Under the pieces are notes generated by a model. It made no database searches. It was not told the origin of the DNA and was given only the letters and a program-made list of their open reading frames with translations. A stretch of DNA of 64,000 bases from the NCBI GenBank assembly GCA_016870865.1, contig VGAC01000009.1, forward strand, positions 1 through 64,000. Direction: 5' to 3'. Origin of the DNA: Actinomycetota bacterium. Lineage in GTDB: Bacteria > Actinomycetota > Acidimicrobiia > Acidimicrobiales > Ilumatobacteraceae. Shown piece after piece: positions 58,191 through 64,000 of the stretch. The first letter of the stretch is position 1; every line of letters starts with the position of its first letter. The position numbers were made by a program, and so were the translations under genes.

Positions 58191-58934
58191 ATGGCGCGGG
58201 GTGAAGTCGGCGCCGACGGGCACTGGTTCGAGGAGTTGGCCTCGCACATGGGTGAGACCTACCTGCGCTACTCCTTCACCAAGGGCACGGAACAAGAGGT
58301 GGAATTCCTCGTCGAGTCACTCGGCCTCGCCGAGGGTGCTCGGGTGCTCGACGTTGGTTGTGGCCCTGGTCGCCATGCCCTTGCCCTCGCCCGGCGGGGA
58401 ATCAGGGTCCACGGAATCGACATCTCGGCCGAGTTCATCGACGTGGCACGACTGGCGGCGCATCGACAAGGCCTGAGCGAGTCGGCCACCTTCGAGCGTG
58501 CGGACGCCCGTACGGCGAATCTTCCCCCAATTTTTGACGCAGTCATCTGTCTCTGTCAGGGCGCATTCGGGCTCATGGATCATCTCGCCCACGACCTCCA
58601 AATTCTCGGCGGGATCGCCGGCGCGCTGCGCCCCGGCGGTGGTTTTGCCCTGAGCGCTTTTAGTGCCTACTTCGCCGTCAGGTACCACACGCAGGCCACG
58701 TTCGACGCCGGGACGGGGGTCACTCGGGAACAGACGGCAGTGCACAATGCGGCGGGTGAGGCTCTCGAGGTGGAATTACGCACAGGCTGTTTCACACCCC
58801 GCGAATTGCGGCTCATGTGTCGACAGGCGGGCCTCGGCGTGGATGCGATCCACTCGGTCGAACCGGGCGGGTACGGCCGGCACGAGGCAACTGCGGAAAG
58901 TCCGGAGTTTTTGGTTCTGGGGCGCCGCTGGTAG
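58191..58934 (+). CDS. SAM-dependent methyltransferase
   Basis: 247-aa class I methyltransferase. Motif I is V-L-D-V-G-C-G-P-G-R-H, motif II has H-G-I-D-I-S and the post-III segment L-R-P-G-G-G-F. It sits six bases after polA and is probably co-transcribed with it. The substrate is unknown. Its TAG stop is part of TAGGTT, which may act as the rpsA -10. Confidence 0.85.
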   Translation: MARGEVGADGHWFEELASHMGETYLRYSFTKGTEQEVEFLVESLGLAEGARVLDVGCGPGRHALALARRGIRVHGIDISAEFIDVARLAAHRQGLSESATFERADARTANLPPIFDAVICLCQGAFGLMDHLAHDLQILGGIAGALRPGGGFALSAFSAYFAVRYHTQATFDAGTGVTREQTAVHNAAGEALEVELRTGCFTPRELRLMCRQAGLGVDAIHSVEPGGYGRHEATAESPEFLVLGRRW

Positions 58935-58937
58935 GTT
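58932..58937 (+). promoter_or_regulatory. Possible -10 TAGGTT for rpsA with a short leader
   Basis: TAGGTT overlaps the methyltransferase stop. Initiation six to seven bases on would give a leader of about 43 bases before TTG 58987, unlike the leaderless genes nearby. Confidence 0.3.
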
Positions 58938-58986
58938 TTCGGGGTCTTATCCACCGATCCCAGTCCCTCCGAAAGCGAATTCCACG

Positions 58987-60252
58987 TTGTCCGACACCAC
59001 CTACACTCCCCGTCAAATCACCGAGCGTGACACCTCCTTCGCAGACGCCATCGCCGGGACGATGGTCGAATTGAAAGACGGGCAACTGGTTTCGGGCAAG
59101 GTGGTCAAAGTCGACCGCGACGAGGTTCTCCTCGAAATCGGCTACAAGACCGAGGGCGTCATTCCCGCCCGCGAACTCTCGATTCGCAACGACGTCGACC
59201 CGGGGGAGATCGTCACGATCGGCGAGCGGATCGAAGCCCTCATCCTCACGCTTGAGGACAAAGAGGGTCGTCTAGTCCTGTCCAAGAAGCGCGCACAGTA
59301 CGAGCGCGCCTGGGGTGACATCGAAAAGGTCAAGGAAGCCGACGGTATGGTCGAGGGTCTGGTCATCGAAGTCGTCAAGGGTGGTCTCATTGTCGACATC
59401 GGTCTGCGCGGGTTCCTGCCCGCGTCGCTCGTCGAATTGCGTCGCGTTCGTGATCTGCAGCCCTACATCGGCAAGGTGCTCCAGGCCAAGATCATCGAGC
59501 TTGACAAGAACCGCAACAACGTCGTTTTGTCACGTCGTGGATTCCTCGAGGAGAACCAGCGCGAACAGCGCGATGAATTCTTGACGCACCTCAAGCCGGG
59601 CGAGATCCGCAAGGGTGTCGTGTCCAGCGTGGTTCCTTTCGGTGCTTTCGTCGACCTCGGCGGCATGGACGGACTGATTCACGTGTCGGAACTCTCGTGG
59701 AAGCACGTCGACCATCCGGGTTCGGTCGTCGCCGTGGGCGACGAGGTCACCGTCCAGGTGCTCGACGTCGACATGAGCCGCGAACGCATCAGCCTGTCGC
59801 TCAAGGCCACCCAGCAGGATCCGTGGCAAGAGTTCGCCGGTTCACACGAGGTCGGCCAATTGGTCTACGGACGTGTCACGAAGTTGGTGCCCTTCGGTGC
59901 ATTCGTCCAGGTTGGCGACGGCATCGAGGGTCTGGTGCACATTTCCGAGATGTCGGCGCATCACGTCGAGGCACCGGAACATTTCGTCACGCCGGGCGAG
60001 GAACTTTGGGTCAAGATCATCGACCTCGACCTCGAACGTCGCCGCATCAGCCTGTCGATCAAGCAGGCCGCCGAGGGTGGAGAACTGGCCGAGGAATACC
60101 GCAGCCATTTCGAGGTCGACGAGCAGGGCAACTGGTTCGGTGGCGACGACGCCGAACGCGAGGCCGCCTGGTCCGACTACTACAAGGAGTACGGCAAAGA
60201 CGGCGCTCCGGGCGCCGACGGTGACGCGGCTCCCGGGCAGCCCGCACAGTAA
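58987..60252 (+). CDS. rpsA: 30S ribosomal protein S1
   Basis: 421-aa protein with four S1 OB-fold domains (about 30-100, 115-185, 200-270 and 285-360); the third and fourth have V-V-P-F-G-A-F-V-D-L and K-L-V-P-F-G-A-F-V-Q-V. An acidic tail (D-D-A-E-R-E-A-A-W) ends the protein. The only in-frame start compatible with the usual N-terminus is TTG 58987. S1 binds mRNA on the 30S subunit; most mRNAs here seem to be leaderless. Confidence 0.95.
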   Translation: MSDTTYTPRQITERDTSFADAIAGTMVELKDGQLVSGKVVKVDRDEVLLEIGYKTEGVIPARELSIRNDVDPGEIVTIGERIEALILTLEDKEGRLVLSKKRAQYERAWGDIEKVKEADGMVEGLVIEVVKGGLIVDIGLRGFLPASLVELRRVRDLQPYIGKVLQAKIIELDKNRNNVVLSRRGFLEENQREQRDEFLTHLKPGEIRKGVVSSVVPFGAFVDLGGMDGLIHVSELSWKHVDHPGSVVAVGDEVTVQVLDVDMSRERISLSLKATQQDPWQEFAGSHEVGQLVYGRVTKLVPFGAFVQVGDGIEGLVHISEMSAHHVEAPEHFVTPGEELWVKIIDLDLERRRISLSIKQAAEGGELAEEYRSHFEVDEQGNWFGGDDAEREAAWSDYYKEYGKDGAPGADGDAAPGQPAQ

Positions 60253-60265
60253 GCAACGGCGCAGG

Positions 60266-60895
60266 ATGATCCTCGTCGGGCTCACCGGCGGTATCGGGTC
60301 GGGCAAAACGACCGTGTCGGAGATGCTCGCCGCCCGTGGCGCGGTCATCATCGATGCGGATCAGATCACGAGGGAACTCCAGGCGCCCGGGTCCCCGGTG
60401 CTCGAGGAGATCGTTGCGGCTTTTGGGTCGGATCTTCTTGATTCCGCAGGCGTACTCGATCGTGCTGCGCTGGCCTCGAAGGTGTTCGGGGATCCCGAGG
60501 CGTTGGCGCGGTTGAACAAAATCGTGCACCCCGCCGTTGGTCGCGAAATGGCGTCACGGCTCGAGGCGCAACGCACCACTACCAACGTCGTGGTGCTCGA
60601 CATCCCGCTGCTCGTGGAGAATCCACGTGAGGGCTTGTGTGGGACCGTGGTCGTGGACTTGCCGCTAGACCTGGCGGTCGAGCGACTGGTGAGGTTGCGC
60701 AACATGTCGCATGCCGATGCCCAAGCGCGCATCTCCCGGCAGGCCAGCCGTGAGGCGCGTGTCGCGATCGCCGATCGAGTGATCGACAATTCGGGGGATC
60801 TTGAATCACTCGAAGTCCAGGTCGACTCGGTGTGGCGGTGGATGAGGTCGCTTCCGCCTGCGGCTGCGGACGCAGGTCGCGTGTCACGTTCCTGA
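60266..60895 (+). CDS. coaE: Dephospho-CoA kinase
   Basis: 209-aa P-loop kinase: G-L-T-G-G-I-G-S-G-K-T, D-A-D-Q-I-T-R-E and the L-V-E-N region. It phosphorylates the 3'-OH of dephospho-CoA, the last CoA step. ATG 60266 has a weak CAGGA upstream. It lacks the DUF/GrpB-like C-terminal extension found in mycobacterial CoaE. Confidence 0.95.
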   Translation: MILVGLTGGIGSGKTTVSEMLAARGAVIIDADQITRELQAPGSPVLEEIVAAFGSDLLDSAGVLDRAALASKVFGDPEALARLNKIVHPAVGREMASRLEAQRTTTNVVVLDIPLLVENPREGLCGTVVVDLPLDLAVERLVRLRNMSHADAQARISRQASREARVAIADRVIDNSGDLESLEVQVDSVWRWMRSLPPAAADAGRVSRS

Positions 60896-60911
60896 CGGGA
60901 TGCGGAGGTCG

Positions 60912-60917
60912 TAGCCT
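60912..60917 (+). promoter_or_regulatory. -10 box TAGCCT for uvrB
   Basis: TAGCCT ends six bases before ATG 60924. I saw no SOS-box-like inverted repeat in the 28-base coaE-uvrB gap. Confidence 0.6.
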
Positions 60918-60923
60918 CGCATC

Positions 60924-62954
60924 ATGGTCGAGGCCCGCCACACTTTCACGGTTGTCTCCGAGTACCGACCCGCTGGTGACCAGCCGGAGGCGATCGCGCA
61001 GTTGGCCGCGGGTATCGAGACAGGAGAGCGTTATCAGACGCTTCTGGGCATAACCGGTTCGGGCAAGTCCGCGACCATCGCCTGGACGATCGAGCAAGTG
61101 CAGCGTCCGACGCTCATCCTCGCCCCGAACAAGAGCCTCGCGGCGCAGTTGGCGCAGGAGATGCGTGACTTCTTCCCGAACAACCGCGTCGAATACTTCG
61201 TGAGTTACTACGACTACTACCAGCCCGAGGCGTACATCGCCTCCAGCGACACCTACATCGAGAAGGATTCGTCGATCAACGACGAGATCGATCGTTTGCG
61301 TCATTCGACGACCGCCGCCTTGTTGACGAGACGTGACACGATCGTGGTCGCGAGTGTCAGTTGCATCTACGGGATGGGGGACCCCGACGAGTACCGCGGC
61401 CAACTGCTCGAACTGCACGTGGGTGTCGATTACGACCAGCGCAGCATCCTCAAGCGGCTCGTCGAACTGCAATACGACCGTAACGACATGACGCTTGGTC
61501 GCGGCAACTTCCGCGTTCGGGGCGACACCATCGAGGTGCACCCCGCCTACGACGAAACGGTGCTGCGCATCGAGATGTTCGGCGAGACCGTCGATCGGAT
61601 TTCCGTCATCGACCCCCTGACCGGTGAGAACCTGAGCGAACTCACCGAAGTGGTCGTTTTTCCGGCCACGCACTACGTGGCGGGTGACGAACGAATGCGG
61701 CGTGCAGTGATGGGTATCGAGGCCGAACTACAGGAACGTCTGGCGCTTTTCGAAAAGCAGGGAAAGCTGCTCGAAGCCCAGCGCCTGCGGATGCGCACGC
61801 AATACGACCTCGAAATGATCCAGGAGATGGGGTACTGCAACGGAATCGAGAACTACTCGATGCACATCGACGGCCGCAGCCCCGGGGAACCCCCTTTCAC
61901 GCTCCTCGACTATTTCCCCGATGACTACCTGCTGGTCATCGACGAGAGCCATGTGACGGTTCCGCAGTTGCACGGCCAGTTCGAAGGGGACCGCAGCCGC
62001 AAGGACACACTCGTCGAGCACGGCTTCCGCCTGCCGTCCGCGCGCGACAATCGGCCCCTGAGGTTCGAAGAGACGATCGAGCGTGTCCACCAGTGCGTCT
62101 TTCTCTCGGCGACCCCCGGCAAGTACGAAATGGCGCACTCGCAGCGGGTGGTGGAACAGATCGTCCGGCCCACGGGCCTCGTCGACCCGGAAGTGATCGT
62201 CAAGCCGACGAAGGGCCAAATCGATGACCTGATCGCAATGGTGACGGATCGAATCGAGCGCGGCGACCGAGTGCTCGTGACCACGCTGACGAAGAAAATG
62301 GCCGAGGACCTGAGTGAATATCTCCTCGAGCAGGGCCTGCGGGTACGGTACCTCCACTCCAACATCGACACGATCCAACGGATCGAGATTCTCAGGGCGC
62401 TGCGGCTGGGGGAATTCGACGTGTTGGTGGGAATCAACCTTCTCCGCGAGGGTCTCGACCTCCCCGAGGTGTCTCTGGTTGCGATACTCGACGCGGACAA
62501 AGAGGGATTCCTGCGCAGCGAAACATCTCTCATCCAAATGATCGGTCGTGCGGCCCGCAACGTCGACGGCCAGGTCGTGATGTACGCAGACAAGACCACC
62601 GCCGCCATGGAAGCGGCTATCGGCGAGACCCGTCGTCGACGTGAGCGTCAGATCGCATACAACGCCGAACACGGAATCAATCCCCAGACGATCCGCAAGG
62701 CAGTGGGCGACATCCTGTCCCTGCTGCGGCCGGATGAAACGGCGCCAGTTCCGGGCAAGGATCGTCGCCGGAGCCGAGAGCGCGACAAGGTTCAGCGCGA
62801 GCTGAAGTCACTCCCCGAACAAGAGATTCAGCGACTCATACAAACCCTCGAGGAAGAGATGCACGAAGCGGCCGCCGAGATGCGCTTCGAGTACGCCGCC
62901 CGATTGCGCGACGAGGTGAAGGAACTACGCCGGGAACTTCGCGACGCGGGTTAG
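60924..62954 (+). CDS. uvrB: Excinuclease ABC subunit B
   Basis: 676-aa damage-recognition helicase. Walker A is G-I-T-G-S-G-K-S, the beta-hairpin [10 protein letters not shown] inserts between DNA strands, V-I-D-E-S-H is the Walker B region and the motif VI segment M-I-G-R-A-A-R-N follows. The C-terminal UVR motif (about 635-670) binds UvrC. It acts in nucleotide excision repair with the uvrA gene that follows. Confidence 0.98.
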   Translation: MVEARHTFTVVSEYRPAGDQPEAIAQLAAGIETGERYQTLLGITGSGKSATIAWTIEQVQRPTLILAPNKSLAAQLAQEMRDFFPNNRVEYFVSYYDYYQPEAYIASSDTYIEKDSSINDEIDRLRHSTTAALLTRRDTIVVASVSCIYGMGDPDEYRGQLLELHVGVDYDQRSILKRLVELQYDRNDMTLGRGNFRVRGDTIEVHPAYDETVLRIEMFGETVDRISVIDPLTGENLSELTEVVVFPATHYVAGDERMRRAVMGIEAELQERLALFEKQGKLLEAQRLRMRTQYDLEMIQEMGYCNGIENYSMHIDGRSPGEPPFTLLDYFPDDYLLVIDESHVTVPQLHGQFEGDRSRKDTLVEHGFRLPSARDNRPLRFEETIERVHQCVFLSATPGKYEMAHSQRVVEQIVRPTGLVDPEVIVKPTKGQIDDLIAMVTDRIERGDRVLVTTLTKKMAEDLSEYLLEQGLRVRYLHSNIDTIQRIEILRALRLGEFDVLVGINLLREGLDLPEVSLVAILDADKEGFLRSETSLIQMIGRAARNVDGQVVMYADKTTAAMEAAIGETRRRRERQIAYNAEHGINPQTIRKAVGDILSLLRPDETAPVPGKDRRRSRERDKVQRELKSLPEQEIQRLIQTLEEEMHEAAAEMRFEYAARLRDEVKELRRELRDAG

Positions 62955-62974
62955 CGAGATTGCGTTCCCGTCGC

Positions 62975-62980
62975 TAGTCT
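62975..62980 (+). promoter_or_regulatory. -10 box TAGTCT for uvrA
   Basis: TAGTCT ends six bases before GTG 62987. Confidence 0.6.
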
Positions 62981-62986
62981 CGCGGC

Positions 62987-64000
62987 GTGGTGGAAAAGAT
63001 CGTGATCCGGGGTGCCCGTGAGCACAATCTGAAGAATGTCAACGTCGAACTCCCGCGCGACCAACTCATCGTCTTCACCGGTCTGAGCGGCTCGGGCAAG
63101 TCGAGCCTGGCGTTCGACACGATCTATGCCGAGGGGCAACGTCGGTATGTCGAGAGCCTCTCGGCATACGCCCGTCAGTTCCTCGGTCAGATGGACAAGC
63201 CCGATGTCGACCACATCGACGGATTGTCGCCGGCGATCTCGATCGACCAGAAGTCGGGTTCCCGCAACCCGCGCAGCACCGTCGGAACGATCACAGAGGT
63301 CTACGACTACCTGCGCCTCCTCTGGGCCCGCATCGGCGTGCAACATTGCCCGAATGACGGCACCCGCCTCGAGCGCCAGACCCCGCAACAGATCGTCGAC
63401 CGAATCATGGGCCTACCCGACGGGACCCGATTCCAGGTTTTGGCGCCGGTGGTGCGGGGCCGAAAAGGCGAGTACGACACATTGCTCGGCGATCTGTCGG
63501 GTCAGGGCTTCGTGCGGGCCCGCGTCGACGGGGAAGTCGTGGACATCGCCGAATTTCTTCGTGAGGGCCGCAAACTCGCCCGCTACGAACAGCATGACAT
63601 CGAGGTGATCGTCGACCGACTGGTGAAGCGCGACAACATCGGGCGGCGGCTGACCGACTCGCTCGAGACGGCACTCAAACTCGCTGAAGGGGTGGCCGGG
63701 ATCGAGTTGATGGGCGGTGACAAGGCGGACGGCGAGATGCTGACGTTCAGCCAGCATCTCGCATGCCCGAAGTGTGGTGCCTCCTTCGACGAACCCGCGC
63801 CGCGCAATTTCTCATTCAATTCCCCCTACGGCGCCTGTGAGAACTGTGATGGTCTGGGAACCAAGTTCGAGGTCGATCCGGATTTGGTCATACCCAACAC
63901 CGACATGTCGATCTCGGAGGGTGCGATCGCACCATGGCGCAGTGCCCACACCCAGTACTTCACCCGGCTGCTCGAAAGCGTCGCCGAGAAATACAAGATT
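62987..64000 (+). CDS. uvrA: Excinuclease ABC subunit A (5' part, runs off the window)
   Basis: First 338 codons, cut by the window edge; full-length UvrA is about 950 residues. [13 protein letters not shown] opens the protein, Walker A of the first ABC module is G-L-S-G-S-G-K-S-S, and C-P-K-C...C-E-N-C is the first zinc module. GTG 62987 is set by the leaderless -10; a second GTG follows immediately at 62990. UvrA recognises lesions with UvrB. Confidence 0.97.
   Translation, partial: MVEKIVIRGAREHNLKNVNVELPRDQLIVFTGLSGSGKSSLAFDTIYAEGQRRYVESLSAYARQFLGQMDKPDVDHIDGLSPAISIDQKSGSRNPRSTVGTITEVYDYLRLLWARIGVQHCPNDGTRLERQTPQQIVDRIMGLPDGTRFQVLAPVVRGRKGEYDTLLGDLSGQGFVRARVDGEVVDIAEFLREGRKLARYEQHDIEVIVDRLVKRDNIGRRLTDSLETALKLAEGVAGIELMGGDKADGEMLTFSQHLACPKCGASFDEPAPRNFSFNSPYGACENCDGLGTKFEVDPDLVIPNTDMSISEGAIAPWRSAHTQYFTRLLESVAEKYKI

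Noticed and set aside
63340-63380. Missing second Cys in UvrA (C-P-N-D-G)
   Set aside because: As far as I recall, this segment is not a zinc site and E. coli UvrA also lacks C-x-x-C there; the real zinc module C-P-K-C...C-E-N-C is intact.

Overview
The window looks like a chromosomal segment of a high-GC, gene-dense actinobacterium. Several blocks keep mycobacterial gene neighbourhoods: phoH-ybeY-CorC-type protein, era, recO-uppS-glyS, trpC..trpA, and ANTAR regulator-polA-rpsA-coaE-uvrB-uvrA. It also carries three LLM-type (probably F420-dependent) oxidoreductases, two P450s, a menaquinone pathway and secreted proteins with Thr-rich tails. My best guess is class Acidimicrobiia (Ilumatobacter-like); this is inference from content and was not tested by phylogeny.

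Layout. 1-2.7 kb: tRNA-Cys and a large lipoprotein with a repetitive Thr/Ser tail. 2.7-18.2 kb: an accessory lipid/xenobiotic block (short-chain dehydrogenases, EthD-like protein, two P450s, a 3Fe-4S ferredoxin, enoyl-CoA hydratase, quinone reductase, LLM oxidoreductase, sulfotransferase, AlkB-like protein) that ends in a glutamine-transaminase/omega-amidase operon. 18.2-20.5 kb: a membrane GGDEF-EAL protein. 20.6-24.8 kb: phoH, ybeY, CorC-type protein, SDR. 24.9-31.9 kb: menaquinone genes menE, menA, menH, menD, menF and menG, on alternating strands, with a FrnE-like DsbA protein among them. 32-36 kb: acyl-CoA dehydrogenase, two LLM enzymes, MaoC-like protein. 36-45 kb: era, a sensor kinase/GerMN lipoprotein pair divergent from its response regulator (MtrAB-LpqB-like), dinG, uppS with a divergent degenerate uppS paralogue, recO, glyS. 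45-50 kb: trpC, trpF, trpB, trpA, thiol peroxidase, fabZ. 50-54.4 kb: fabD-fabH-fabG-acpP-fabF on the minus strand. 54.4-64 kb: tRNA-Leu, a small coiled-coil protein, ANTAR regulator, polA, methyltransferase, rpsA, coaE, uvrB and the 5' part of uvrA.

Expression. Nineteen start codons have a TANNNT hexamer ending exactly 6 or 7 bases upstream and usually no Shine-Dalgarno sequence, so leaderless transcription appears to be the default here. I used this rule to choose several starts. In four places the stop codon of the upstream gene forms the first three bases of the next gene's -10 box. polA seems to be reached through a leaderless six-codon mini-ORF. No intergenic stretch exceeds 300 bases, and most convergent gene pairs end within 12 bases of each other.

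Most interesting candidate: UppS (41914-42582) keeps the catalytic residues but lacks the C-terminal R-x-G motif and has Lys where E. coli UppS has Glu213. The adjacent divergent gene (42659-43309) is a cis-prenyltransferase relative that lost the catalytic Asp and Arg residues but keeps both that Glu and R-F-G. This is the complementary pattern expected of a two-subunit enzyme like eukaryotic DHDDS/NgBR. Second: FabD carries a C-terminal biotinyl/lipoyl-like (barrel-sandwich) domain without the modifiable lysine.
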